A stretch of DNA of 64,000 nt from Kaiparowitsia implicata GSE-PSE-MK54-09C (GTDB taxonomy: Bacteria; Cyanobacteriota; Cyanobacteriia; Elainellales; Elainellaceae), in contig JAHHHI010000102.1 of the NCBI GenBank assembly GCA_019359435.1, forward strand, positions 62,001-126,000, given 5' to 3'. The first letter of the stretch is position 1. The number at the start of each line of letters is the position of its first letter. The notes beneath the pieces were generated by a model. The model saw nothing but the letters and a program-made list of their open reading frames with translations. It was not told the DNA's origin and searched no databases. The position numbers and the translations under genes are program-made. Below, piece by piece: positions 17,061 to 24,130 of this stretch.

Positions 17061-17270
17061 GGCGCGCGCGCCCGCGATGATGGGATCCGCTGACAAAGAT
17101 GCTCCCGCACGACTGAGCGTGCCAAAAATACGAGCCTTGTAGTCCATCCATGTGCCGATTTCTCCGCGACAGGTTGCGCAGCGGACGGTGCCGGTATCGG
17201 TGAGCGGTTTGGGGAGCGTCACCGCTGGCGAACCGCATGCCTGACACTCGAAATCCAGCCTGCAGTCCAT
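16977..17270 (-). CDS. Small zinc-ribbon protein, relative of 16037-16255
   Basis: 97 residues from ATG 17270 (GGAG upstream). CQACGS and CATCRG give the two zinc-binding CxxC pairs, followed by a short amphipathic helix (WMDYKARIFGTLSRAG). The C-terminal ~40 residues overlap the amidase gene antisense and look unlike protein, so the true product may end earlier (about 17065) if a base is missing here too. A promoter-like GGAAC-N16-CGTA lies just upstream. Confidence 0.6.
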   Translation of the reverse strand: MDCRLDFECQACGSPAVTLPKPLTDTGTVRCATCRGEIGTWMDYKARIFGTLSRAGASLSADPIIAGARASQDRRYIPPQPVAAGLCADDFWFERQP

Positions 17271-17294
17271 GGCTATCTCCATCGGAAGCAACAC

Positions 17295-17319
17295 TACGCG
17301 GATGATCAAAAACCGTTCC
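17295..17319 (-). promoter_or_regulatory. Possible EcfG-type promoter (GGAAC-N16-CGTA) for the zinc-ribbon gene
   Basis: On the minus strand GGAAC (17319-17315) and CGTA (17298-17295) are 16 bases apart; the consensus is CGTT. Transcription would begin about 18 bases before ATG 17270, leaving room for the GGAG ribosome site. Confidence 0.4.
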
Positions 17320-17359
17320 CGCCTGCGGCTGGCAGGCGCCTCGTTTTCCTAGCCCCCAA

Positions 17360-17565
17360 CTACCGGCGCGGCACCGGAGACGATCCAAGATCCTTCTCGG
17401 TTTTGGGGGCGTGCGCCGGGTCGACTTGCCCGGCCTGCTCTCGCGCTGGGTCTTCGCATGTTGAAGGTTCAGCCCGACGAAGATCGCCACGACCATCAGG
17501 ATGACCGCTGAGACGACCACGATGGCTGCCATGCCCAATCTGCGCGGCGATGGGTCTTCGGGCAT
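17360..17565 (-). pseudogene. Small single-pass membrane protein with apparent one-base frameshift
   Basis: From ATG 17565 (AGAGGA upstream): MPEDPSPRRLGMAAIVVVS, then one strong membrane helix (AVILMVVAIFVGLNL) and HAKTQ. After this the frame turns Arg-rich and runs antisense through other genes. Adding one base near CAGC at ~17445 gives REQAGQVDPAHAPKTEKDL and a stop at 17360, a sensible cytoplasmic or periplasmic tail. Length would be about 68 residues. Function unknown. Confidence 0.5.
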
Positions 17566-17596
17566 CTGCGGCGTCCTCTGAAGCTTCATATCCCTC

Positions 17597-17621
17597 AACT
17601 CGGCGCTGCCTGAGCCGTTCC
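17597..17621 (-). promoter_or_regulatory. Possible EcfG-type promoter (GGAAC-N16-AGTT) for the small membrane protein
   Basis: Minus-strand GGAAC at 17621-17617 and AGTT at 17600-17597, spacer 16; one mismatch to CGTT. It lies 32 bases before ATG 17565 and supports that start over the upstream ATGs. Confidence 0.35.
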
Positions 17622-17653
17622 CCTTCCAAGCTGATCATCAACGGAGCACCACC

Positions 17654-17891
17654 ATGAAACATGTCTCGCGGCAATCGCCTTCGCCTGCCTGCTCGCCGGC
17701 TGCCAGGTGCTCAGAAACCCGCAGGCGAGCGCGCTTGGGCCGGGCAATGATCTATGCGTTCTGATCCCGAGCGGCTTCGACAGGATCGAAGGGCTCACGA
17801 TCCGGCCCAGATCAACTACCGCATGCCGCACGGGCTCTGGACGATATGGCAGGAGCTGCCCGTCGTGCGCGTACCGCCATTGCTGGCCTAG
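17654..17891 (+). pseudogene. Small lipoprotein-like gene with two apparent one-base frameshifts
   Basis: ATG 17654 follows GGAGCACC. Read with one base restored after TCGC (~17669) the start becomes MKHVSR followed by AIAFACLLAGCQV, a lipoprotein signal with lipobox LAGC. The next stretch is NDLCVLIPSGFDRIEGLT. A second restored base at ~17799 leads to DPAQINYRMPHGLWTIWQEL and a stop at 17891. All three segments look protein-like only in these frames. About 78 residues; no family recognised. Confidence 0.45.
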
Positions 17892-17951
17892 CGCCGGCCG
17901 TCGCCTCGCCCTCGTAAGGGGCGGCCCTCCGGGCGGTTCCTCCCTAAACTT

Positions 17952-17990
17952 GGGCCGGTCATCCTTCGGGGTGGCCGGCCCCTTTTTGTT
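17952..17990 (+). terminator. Rho-independent terminator
   Basis: GGGCCGGTCA pairs with a downstream TGGCCGGCCC around a TTCG-containing loop, followed by CTTTTTGTTT. It ends the lipoprotein-like unit just before the promoter of the PRC-barrel gene. Confidence 0.85.
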
Positions 17991-17998
17991 TGGCTCCG

Positions 17999-18023
17999 GG
18001 AACGGCTGCTTCCTCCGCTCGTT
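17999..18023 (+). promoter_or_regulatory. EcfG-type general-stress promoter (GGAAC-N16-CGTT)
   Basis: Exact consensus: GGAAC 17999-18003, 16-base spacer, CGTT 18020-18023. It is 33 bases before the PRC-barrel ATG and directly behind a terminator, so the downstream gene should belong to the general stress regulon. Confidence 0.7.
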
Positions 18024-18055
18024 GATTCCGTTCACAGACGAACGAGGAGCACGTC

Positions 18056-18355
18056 ATGGACCATTCCAAGCATATCCGCCTTTCCGCGACAGAACTGACG
18101 CCTGACATCCTCGACGGCGCGACGATCTACGGCCCCGGCGACGAAACGATTGGCTCGGTTTCCCACGTACACGGGTCTGGGCCGACCAGCCAGGTCGTGG
18201 TCGATGTCGGGGGTTTCCTTGGCATCGGAGCAAAGCCGGTGGCGGTACCTCTGAGCCAGCTTGAGTTCATGCGGGACGACGACGGCGACGTTCATGCGGT
18301 CACGACCTGGACCAAGGACCAGCTCAAGGACATGCCTGAGCATATCGACCCCTAA
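18056..18355 (+). CDS. PRC-barrel domain protein
   Basis: 99 residues from ATG 18056 with GAGGAG upstream. The central part (DGATIYGPGDETIGSVSHVH, then VVVDVGGFLGIGAKPVAVPL) is the small beta-barrel of the PRC family, as in photosynthetic reaction-centre H subunits and RimM. Short free-standing PRC-barrel proteins are common stress genes in alphaproteobacteria. It has its own promoter and terminators on both sides, so it is monocistronic. Confidence 0.88.
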   Translation: MDHSKHIRLSATELTPDILDGATIYGPGDETIGSVSHVHGSGPTSQVVVDVGGFLGIGAKPVAVPLSQLEFMRDDDGDVHAVTTWTKDQLKDMPEHIDP

Positions 18356-18374
18356 TCCGGCTATGCCGCGCATC

Positions 18375-18414
18375 AAAAGGCCCGCTCTCGCTTCGGCCGG
18401 GCCGGGCCTTTTTC
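18375..18414 (+). terminator. Rho-independent terminator after the PRC-barrel gene
   Basis: AAAAGGCCCG and CGGGCCTTTTT form the stem around an imperfect GC-rich loop, with a T-run at 18409-18413. It begins about 20 bases after the PRC-barrel stop. Confidence 0.85.
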
Positions 18415-18419
18415 GTCCT

Positions 18420-18445
18420 GGAACCGACCTATGAGTTGTCGGGTT
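18420..18445 (+). promoter_or_regulatory. Possible EcfG-type promoter (GGAAC-N17-GGTT)
   Basis: GGAAC at 18420-18424 with a 17-base spacer to GGTT at 18442-18445; one mismatch. It is 27 bases before the DUF6894-like ATG at 18472 and right after a terminator. Confidence 0.4.
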
Positions 18446-18471
18446 GGATCGGTGCATTGGAGGAGGCCGCG

Positions 18472-18783
18472 ATGCCCAAGTTCAACGTCACCACAGACAT
18501 CGACGGAGAGGTCAGCAAGGACGCTATAGATTTTCCGAGCGAGAAGGCGGCGACCGACGATCTACAGGTAGGTCTTGCGGACGCGGTCAAAGAGAAGCTG
18601 CCTGATGGCTCGCACTCGTCTATTACCGGAAGAGTAGATGACGAGAAGGGTCAGGAGATTTATCGGGCTTCGAGCGAATTTCGAGCAAAAAACGCCACCG
18701 AGATACGGGACGAGGATAAGCAAGCCGACGAAGCGGTTGAGCAGATCGCCTCAACCCTTGACAAGCACGCGGCGCGGCGTTGA
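18472..18783 (+). CDS. DUF6894-like small protein
   Basis: 103 residues from ATG 18472 with GGAGGAGG upstream. MPKFNVTTDIDGEVSKDAID, then AATDDLQVGLADAVKEKLPDG and GRVDDEKGQEIYRASSEF, matches the short alpha/beta layout I recall for DUF6894-type proteins of alphaproteobacteria. The C-terminal 30 residues are an acidic helix. Function unknown; the setting suggests a stress gene. The family name is a recollection and should be checked by profile search. Confidence 0.65.
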   Translation: MPKFNVTTDIDGEVSKDAIDFPSEKAATDDLQVGLADAVKEKLPDGSHSSITGRVDDEKGQEIYRASSEFRAKNATEIRDEDKQADEAVEQIASTLDKHAARR

Positions 18784-18888
18784 ACTTTTTCCAGATGCTA
18801 CGTTCGATTGTGGCAGGGCTTCTTGCTGTCAAAAGATATTGCCTCGCGTGTCCCCCTGCCTAAAATTCCCCAGAACCAGGGGAGCACC

Positions 18889-19122
18889 ATGCCATTTTCG
18901 TCATTGCGCGATCCGTCCGACCTTGCTCGCGCCTATGCTGTGATGGACGCCGCATGGAAGGAAGTCGAAGACAGCATCCCCGAGCCTAATCGCGATGCTG
19001 AGCGGTTGAGGCTGGCGTACTTGATCGCCAGCTGTGCGGGGTCGGCGCTAGATGAGGACGCACTCCGGCAGAGCGTCCTGCTGCGTTTCAACGCCCGATC
19101 GTTGCAGGACGCAGCGGACTAG
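18889..19122 (+). CDS. Small helical protein, paralogue of the protein at 14629
   Basis: 77 residues from ATG 18889 (AGGGGAGCACC upstream). Nearly full-length similarity to 14629-14850 (PFSSLxDxxDLARA, AxWxxVxxxIPE, LRLAYLIASCAGSA). The start is chosen because the similarity begins exactly at MPFSSL; a longer frame from 18808 has no support. Unknown function. Confidence 0.7.
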   Translation: MPFSSLRDPSDLARAYAVMDAAWKEVEDSIPEPNRDAERLRLAYLIASCAGSALDEDALRQSVLLRFNARSLQDAAD

Positions 19123-19139
19123 TTTGCTCGATTAAGTCC

Positions 19140-19380
19140 GGAACCAAATGCGCGGAGTGCGGTTGTGATGTCGCGCTGGCTTGCTGGCGCCGTGTGGCTG
19201 TGTTGCATGTCCCCCCTTAGGCCCAGCATGGCCGCACGTTTCTACCGCCGACCAGCGCGAGCCGCGGATGTACCGGTCGCTCTGGTTGGGCGGTAGTCAG
19301 ATTTTCGGAAGCGGCCGTTCGCCCCAGCGCGACGACGGTCAGAAGGCCCGGCACTCCCAACGGAGGCCGGGCCTTTTTCT
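19140..19380 (+). ncRNA. Candidate small transcript (promoter-like site to terminator)
   Basis: A GGAAC-N16-GGTT element (19140-19164) and a clean terminator (19342-19380) bracket about 210 bases with no convincing protein. A 42-codon frame from ATG 19168 would be leaderless and is Trp/Arg/Pro-rich. It may be a stress-induced small RNA or simply the tail of the preceding gene. Low confidence. Confidence 0.25.
19342..19380 (+). terminator. Rho-independent terminator
   Basis: GAAGGCCCGGC at 19342-19352 pairs with GCCGGGCCTTTTTC at 19366-19379 across a CTCCCAACGGA-type loop, followed by T-rich sequence. Plus-strand orientation. Confidence 0.85.
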
Positions 19381-19392
19381 GTTGCACGCTCT

Positions 19393-19602
19393 TCAGTGCA
19401 TTTTTTGGAATTTGGCCTGCTCAAGATTGGCGCTGGCCAGCATCGCCTCGAGCTTTGCGAGGGCTGACGCCGGCAACCTGAGCTCAAGGTTGGCCTCATC
19501 CGGGATTTCAAGGTTGATGAGCGCCCCTTCGCTGGGGTCCGAGCTCACCATGATCTGATTGATATCCGTCACGACAATGACGCGGCTCGGCTTCTTCGGC
19601 AT
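19393..19602 (-). CDS. Small hypothetical protein under an EcfG-type promoter
   Basis: 69 residues from ATG 19602 with GAAGGA upstream. MPKKPSRVIVVTDINQIMVS, then LINLEIPDEANLELRLPASA and a helical C-terminus. The beta-rich N-terminal half and helical tail suggest a compact domain; no family recognised. An exact minus-strand GGAAC-N16-CGTT lies about 80 bases upstream, shared with the divergent gene at 19730. Confidence 0.68.
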   Translation of the reverse strand: MPKKPSRVIVVTDINQIMVSSDPSEGALINLEIPDEANLELRLPASALAKLEAMLASANLEQAKFQKMH

Positions 19603-19677
19603 CGCTCGTCCTTCAGTTGCGTCTGACGCAGAATTTGTCGCGTGCCGGCAATGTTTCAAGAGTGCCGACCGATCCTG

Positions 19678-19704
19678 GGAACGATTCGCCAAGGCCGCCG
19701 TTCC
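19678..19704. promoter_or_regulatory. Bidirectional EcfG-type promoter
   Basis: The ends of this 27-base element are self-complementary (GGAACG...CGTTCC). GGAAC-N16-CGTT is therefore exact on the plus strand (19678-19682 and 19699-19702) and on the minus strand (19704-19700 and 19683-19680). It sits between divergent genes starting at 19602 (minus) and 19730 (plus). Confidence 0.7.
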
Positions 19705-19729
19705 GACTCCCGTGAGTGGGAGTTGCGTC

Positions 19730-20296
19730 ATGTGTGCCCAGCGAATGCTTCGTGCCGGTTTAGCGTCCGACATCATCGCCAGCCGGCCCGACCATCGCGT
19801 TGACGAGCGGCAGGGCGTGCTCGATCTGGGGGAACCCGATGCCCCCGACGGTGAGACTGCAGAGCAGATCATCTATCGATTGTCCTACGCGCTCACGGCG
19901 CTTCGGTCCCAGCTGGCGCGCGAGGGTCTCACAGAAGAGGTCTATCCGCGCTTCCGAGCCTATAGCCCCAGCCGAGGGTGGACCTACAAGCAAGACAAGA
20001 TCGGGCATCAGGCGCAGCGCTTCGCCAAACATCTGGATCGCGTGACTTCAATCCACGCCGTTGGCGAGCTGACTGATGGCGACGCCGCTGGTGTCAACGC
20101 TGACATCGCCATGATCGCGGAGGAAGCGGACAGCCTCATCACGGCCCTGATCCGCGACGCCGAAGCGCGCGGCTTGGAGGCGACCGGCCCCTGGATGAAA
20201 ATCCCGCTGGTCGAGTGTCAGGAGTTCGAGGTGGTCACGCCCGATCCTGTTCTGGCTGAAGCCGACGATTCCCACGACCGGAAGTTGAACTCTTAG
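19730..20296 (+). CDS. Hypothetical helical protein
   Basis: 188 residues from ATG 19730 (GTGGGAG upstream; ATG 19748 also possible). The longer frame from 19559 runs through the divergent promoter and is rejected. Largely helical (AEQIIYRLSYALTALRSQLA, AQRFAKHLDRVTSIHAV, DIAMIAEEADSLITALIRDA), ending in a Val/Glu-rich tail. No recognised family. Just before a LigD-type ligase and behind an EcfG-type promoter, so possibly a stress or repair gene. Confidence 0.62.
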   Translation: MCAQRMLRAGLASDIIASRPDHRVDERQGVLDLGEPDAPDGETAEQIIYRLSYALTALRSQLAREGLTEEVYPRFRAYSPSRGWTYKQDKIGHQAQRFAKHLDRVTSIHAVGELTDGDAAGVNADIAMIAEEADSLITALIRDAEARGLEATGPWMKIPLVECQEFEVVTPDPVLAEADDSHDRKLNS

Positions 20297-20311
20297 ACGT
20301 GTGGAGTTGCG

Positions 20312-21379
20312 TTGGTGTGTGCGCGTCGCGTTTTACGATCAGGCCCGGCAGCCGAGATCGCCAGGAGTCCGCTGCCGAAACGCCGCGATGCCCGCCAGCG
20401 GGCGCTGGCCTTCGATCCCATGCCCGATCGTGTCGAGCCCTGCCTGGCGCTGCTGGCGTCCAGGCCACCCATCGGCGATCAATGGGCCTACGAGGTGAAA
20501 TGGGACGGCTATCGCCTGGCCGTTCACATCGAGCCGGGTGCGGTCAGGATTATCACGCGTGGCGGCCACGACTGGACCAGGCGTTTCCCGTCGATCGCTC
20601 ATGATGTGCGCGAGCTCGCGCTCGACACCGCCATCCTCGACGGCGAGGCCGTGGCGCTCGATGCGCGCGGGGCTTCCGACTTCGGCGGGCTCCAGAAGGC
20701 GCTCGGCGGGCGCGGCGGGAAGCGCTTTGCTTCGGAGGCGATCTTCTATGCATTCGACCTGCTCTATCTCAACGGCCGCGATCTCCGCGCGCTGTCGCTC
20801 GACGAGCGCCGCAAGATGCTCGCGGACCGCCTGGGTGCCGGTCACAGCTCCATCCGGCTCAGTGAGGAGGTCGATGCCGACGGGGCGCAGTTTATGAAGC
20901 TGGCGTGCGAGCTCGATCTCGAGGGCATCATCGCCAAACGCCGCGACGCTCCCTACCGCTCGGGCCGCGGTGGCGAATGGCTCAAGATCAAATGCGTCCA
21001 GTCCGAGACCTTCCTGATCATCGGCTGGGAGGCGTCAGCGGCGGCCTTGGGCGGCATCGGCCGGCTCCTTCTGGCGGCGCGGCGTGGCAGCGCCCTGGTG
21101 TATGTCGGTAGTGTCGGGACGGGCTTGACGACGAAGACGGCCACGGAGCTGCGCCGGCGCCTGATGAGCCTCCTGATCGACAAGCCAGCCGTCACCGGCA
21201 TTGCCAAGAAGGGCATGCGCTGGGTCGAACCGACGCTGTCGGCAGAGATTGCATTCCGCGCCTGGACGAACGATGGCAAGCTCCGCCACGCCTCCTTCAA
21301 AGGCGTCAGAGACGATGCCGACGCGGGTGAAATTTTTGTGATCGATCCGGTGAGGGATTGTGCCGCTACGATGCGGTAG
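20312..21379 (+). CDS. ATP-dependent DNA ligase, LigD ligase-domain type
   Basis: 355 residues. Adenylation domain with the nucleophile Lys in YEVKWDGYRLAVH (~residue 60), motif III YAFDLLYL, motif IV LEGIIAKR and motif V WLKIKC, followed by the OB-fold domain (GGIGRLLLAARRG, YVGSVGTG, WVEPTLSAEIAFRAWT). The polymerase and 3'-phosphoesterase domains of full LigD are absent, as in stand-alone LigD/LigC ligases that act in end joining or stationary-phase repair. The GTG at 20312 includes the usual short basic lead; ATG 20420 is a shorter option. Confidence 0.93.
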   Translation: MVCARRVLRSGPAAEIARSPLPKRRDARQRALAFDPMPDRVEPCLALLASRPPIGDQWAYEVKWDGYRLAVHIEPGAVRIITRGGHDWTRRFPSIAHDVRELALDTAILDGEAVALDARGASDFGGLQKALGGRGGKRFASEAIFYAFDLLYLNGRDLRALSLDERRKMLADRLGAGHSSIRLSEEVDADGAQFMKLACELDLEGIIAKRRDAPYRSGRGGEWLKIKCVQSETFLIIGWEASAAALGGIGRLLLAARRGSALVYVGSVGTGLTTKTATELRRRLMSLLIDKPAVTGIAKKGMRWVEPTLSAEIAFRAWTNDGKLRHASFKGVRDDADAGEIFVIDPVRDCAATMR

Positions 21380-21536
21380 ATCCAGTGGCGTTACCTTGCC
21401 TTGCGTCCCAAAGCTCGACGGCTTCGATCAGCATCTGCAGCCGGGTCTCTTCGCGCGAACCTTCCAGAGCGCCGGTCAGCTTGTGGATGAGACTCATGGC
21501 GACTTCCCGCTCTGCTGCGGATGAAGCACGGGCCAT
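21366..21536 (-). CDS. Small hypothetical helical protein
   Basis: 56 residues from ATG 21536: MARASSAAEREVAMSLIHKL then TGALEGSREETRLQMLIEAV and ELWDARQ. ATG 21497 is an alternative internal start. It overlaps the ligase 3' end by 14 bases, convergently. Compact amphipathic helices; no family recognised. Confidence 0.55.
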   Translation of the reverse strand: MARASSAAEREVAMSLIHKLTGALEGSREETRLQMLIEAVELWDARQGNATGSTAS

Positions 21537-21658
21537 TTCTTACGCTCGACAAGGCCTTGTCCGAAATCGAGACTTTCACCCGATCGACCTGCCGGCTCGC
21601 ACCTGAGGCTGAGACAACTTCGGCCGGCTAACGTCCTGGCTATCCGCAACGGGCCCGC

Positions 21659-21772
21659 TCACCCGATAAGCGGAAGGAGCACGACCGCGCCGATCACGAC
21701 TACAATTGCAGTCCGGATCAGTATTGCGTTTGTGCGGACCATGTCGGCCTCGGACGATTTCCACGAAGACAT
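21659..21772 (-). CDS. Membrane microprotein (37 residues)
   Basis: ATG 21772 is preceded by a clean GAAGGAG site at good spacing. The protein has a polar N-terminus (MSSWKSSEADMVRTN) and a single membrane helix (TAIVVVIGAVVLLPLIG) running to the stop. Too short for standard gene finders. Unknown function; one of at least three similar microproteins in this island. Confidence 0.6.
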   Translation of the reverse strand: MSSWKSSEADMVRTNAILIRTAIVVVIGAVVLLPLIG

Positions 21773-21969
21773 GCCGCAACTCCTTCGCCCTCGCCCGATA
21801 GTTCTGCACCTGGCGAGCGGGCGCAATCGAGAATGCCGACCTCCAATGATTCACGCGCCGTGCGTGACGGAAATGGCACGCCGGGGCCTGGATCGGACAT
21901 CAAATTCCCTCGGCCCGGGAAACCAAAATCAGCGCCCGATCCCGTACCAATCGCAGGTCTGATGAAACC

Positions 21970-22302
21970 TCAATACGAGACCGGCCAAACGTTCGGACTC
22001 GCGAATGGCTCGGTCCATCCAGCGTTGGCGATGTAAGCTTCCGCGTCATCGCGACTCGCGAAGCGTAGTGCCGAAGCATATTCGGAGATCCATTCCCCGT
22101 TGCAGTCGAGAAAGACCCGTGACGAATTAGCCCCCTTCAGTTCGATCGACCAGCCAATATGTTCTTGATGGGCGTCAACGAAATCGGCGACCTTGTTCTG
22201 CGCTTGTTTGAGCAGCTTGACCGCATCGATCAGCAGAGGGTGCGCACCGGCCTGTTCCACAAGGCCGACGGCGTCTTGAATAGCGCGCTCGGGAGGCGTC
22301 AT
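21970..22302 (-). CDS. Hypothetical protein with helical N-terminus and beta-rich C-terminus
   Basis: 110 residues from ATG 22302, where sensible sequence begins (TPPERAIQDAVGLVEQAG); ATG 22350 would add 16 residues. The first half is helical (LLIDAVKLLKQAQNKVADFV), the second beta-rich (WSIELKGANSSRVFLDCNG) and ends with a helix (ASRDDAEAYIANAG). No family assigned. It faces the ligase convergently. Confidence 0.6.
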   Translation of the reverse strand: MTPPERAIQDAVGLVEQAGAHPLLIDAVKLLKQAQNKVADFVDAHQEHIGWSIELKGANSSRVFLDCNGEWISEYASALRFASRDDAEAYIANAGWTEPFASPNVWPVSY

Positions 22303-22431
22303 CAGGTCGACGTTGCCTTTGCGGAGGATGTTGGACCTCGAGACTCTCATTGAAATCTCTCGGGTTGTACGCTCACAACAGAATATACGCTGCGGTGATC
22401 GTCACGCTAAGCACTACTAAACATCGCATCT

Positions 22432-22614
22432 TCAAAAGAACGCGAGCAACACGAGCTGGTATGCGCACCAGCCTAAAGCGGCGAACCAAACTGCTGAAAT
22501 AACGGCAAGCGCCGCCATGAAGAGGCGCTCAACCGTCACCGGCTTTAACGCTCGCGGTGGGTTCTCGGCACAGATATGTGCCTTTTGTGACCGAAGGTCT
22601 AACAGATGTGTCAT
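22432..22614 (-). CDS. Small single-pass membrane protein
   Basis: 60 residues from ATG 22614, AAGGG about 9 bases upstream. A soluble N-terminus of ~28 residues is followed by one long membrane helix (FMAALAVISAVWFAALGWCA) reaching the C-terminus. Unknown function; typical of small stress-island membrane proteins. Confidence 0.6.
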   Translation of the reverse strand: MTHLLDLRSQKAHICAENPPRALKPVTVERLFMAALAVISAVWFAALGWCAYQLVLLAFF

Positions 22615-22834
22615 TGCGAAACGCCCTTACGCCGCTCGACGGAAGCGTCGCAAGCAGCGAGCCAGGCCCGCAGCCTTCACATGAATGACGGCTGGTAATG
22701 CCCGATTAGGGTCGCGCGAGATGGGGCTGGCCGCTAGTCTTTGCTTGGTCGGGGTAGCCGGGCATTTTTCGTGACATGGCAACGCCTTGCCATAGCTAGC
22801 GGCGGTAGTGACGATTAACCTTCAGCGTGATGAA

Positions 22835-23053
22835 TTAGGAGTCTTCGCACACCGCGGCGCGAGCTCGTCGCGCAATGCCGAGGAGTTGTTGTGTCAAGAC
22901 CGGCCCAGCGATCTCATGTCGTTGAAGCCCGAACCCTTCACGGTGCAGTTGTCGCCTTATGTCGTCAAGCGTTTCGCAGCGCCCTAACCGCGCTATGTCA
23001 ATCGCTCGTTCTAGCGCAGTCTTTCTGGAGCTTGTCAGTTTCGCAACTGGCAT
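22835..23053 (-). CDS. Small protein, paralogue of 15003-15206
   Basis: 72 residues from ATG 23053 with GGGAGG upstream. Shares the ALERA..IA, DDIRRQLHREG and QLLGIARRAR blocks with the protein at 15003-15206. Two predicted helices around a conserved REG turn. Unknown function. Confidence 0.7.
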   Translation of the reverse strand: MPVAKLTSSRKTALERAIDIARLGRCETLDDIRRQLHREGFGLQRHEIAGPVLTQQLLGIARRARAAVCEDS

Positions 23054-23221
23054 AATGAACCTCCCGTTGAGGCTTTTTTCGTTGGCAGCGCCACAGTGAA
23101 AGCACCGAATGACGGATTTTGCCCTTGCTAACCATCCACGCGCGGCGCGGGAACTGAGTGGGCTAGATCCGACATGGCCGCTTGGAAGAAAGGATAACTA
23201 GGCGCACGGCGCGGCTAGCTG

Positions 23222-23320
23222 TCAAATTACAATGAGGCTGCATGCAACGCAGGCCATGGCAGCGATCAAGGCAGCAACCCCGAACCACAGCCAGAATTCC
23301 AAGGGCGGAGGCGGAAGCAT
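23222..23320 (-). CDS. Membrane microprotein (32 residues)
   Basis: From ATG 23320: MLPPPPLEFWLWFGVAALIA then AMACVACSLIVI, a proline-rich head and one membrane helix. GGAG lies 14 bases upstream. The longer frame from 23488 has no protein-like character before this point. Tentative. Confidence 0.45.
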   Translation of the reverse strand: MLPPPPLEFWLWFGVAALIAAMACVACSLIVI

Positions 23321-23706
23321 CTCGATCCGACTCCAACGACGACTGACTTCGGCCGCTGGTCGCGATTCCGGGTTTATTGGGAGGGACGAGCCGAAGCAGG
23401 GGCGCCCGCCCCGGCTCTGGCCATACGCAGTGGAGGTCGGCAGCGCATGGTTGCCTTCAGATCGCACCGAAACTGGCAACCAAAACAAGAGACCAAGGTC
23501 TTAGCTGTTGCGATCTAAGCCCCCGCATCCGTTGGTTACTCCGTCGATCGAGAGTGTTGTATCGGCAGTGCATTTTGGAGCCCGGCCGGCCCAATTTCAT
23601 TGCAGGCTGCGCGTTTAGCAGAGTGTGGCCGCGCTGCACAAACCGACGGACGTTCCGTTCCACCAGCTTCTGTGCGTCCCGGTCCAAACTGCCCAAGCGT
23701 TTCGTT
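23321..23706. other. Gene-free stretch before the KGG stress gene
   Basis: Several overlapping frames exist on both strands but none has a good start, ribosome site and composition together. Nothing else is supported until the EcfG-type promoter at 23707. Confidence 0.5.
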
Positions 23707-23731
23707 GGAACCGGCGAGAGGATGCACCGTT
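23707..23731 (+). promoter_or_regulatory. EcfG-type general-stress promoter (GGAAC-N16-CGTT)
   Basis: Exact consensus with a 16-base spacer: GGAAC 23707-23711, CGTT 23728-23731. It is 82 bases before the ATG of the KGG-motif gene, a class of gene expected in the general stress regulon. Confidence 0.7.
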
Positions 23732-23812
23732 GACCATTCGACCGGCGAGGGCCGCTCGATACACTCGGTCCAAGATTCCCCAATTTCGGGGAACACCCTA
23801 TGGAGAGAGACA

Positions 23813-24022
23813 ATGCCGAACGACAATTTCGCCGACGATCCGCAGAAGGCGTCCGAGGCCGGCAAAAAGGGTGACCAAAACGGCCATGGGGGACAGCAGT
23901 CCGCCTCCAACAGCGACCGAAGTCAGTCGGGCGCCACGGATAACAACCGTGGCGAATCTGGAGATTTCACAAGCGATCGCGAGCGTGCATCGGAAGCTGG
24001 CCGTAAGGTCGGAAAGAGCTAA
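23813..24022 (+). CDS. KGG-motif (con-10/YciG-like) stress protein
   Basis: 69 residues from ATG 23813 with GGAGAGA upstream. It holds KGG-type repeats (DPQKASEAGKKGDQNG at the start, DRERASEAGRKVGKS at the end) around a disordered Gly/Ser/Asn/Gln-rich middle. The family is hydrophilic, desiccation- or stress-induced and of unknown mechanism. The exact EcfG-type promoter upstream agrees with this. Confidence 0.8.
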   Translation: MPNDNFADDPQKASEAGKKGDQNGHGGQQSASNSDRSQSGATDNNRGESGDFTSDRERASEAGRKVGKS

Positions 24023-24130
24023 GTTCATTCAAGTATGGCGGCGGGCCCCGTTTGGGCCCGTTGTTGCGCTGCTGATCTATGGCAGCCTTCCCTTGGATCT
24101 TTCATCAAGTCTCAGTTCAAGGCCCATGCA

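Noticed and set aside
21970-22302. Similarity of the helical part (DAVKLLKQAQNKVADFV) to the phage anti-CBASS Acb2/Tad1 hairpin
   Set aside because: Only a short amphipathic pattern is shared and the rest of the protein differs; too weak to name without a structural comparison.
23457-23813. 118-codon minus-strand frame
   Set aside because: It crosses the EcfG-type promoter of the KGG gene, has no ribosome site and no recognisable domain.
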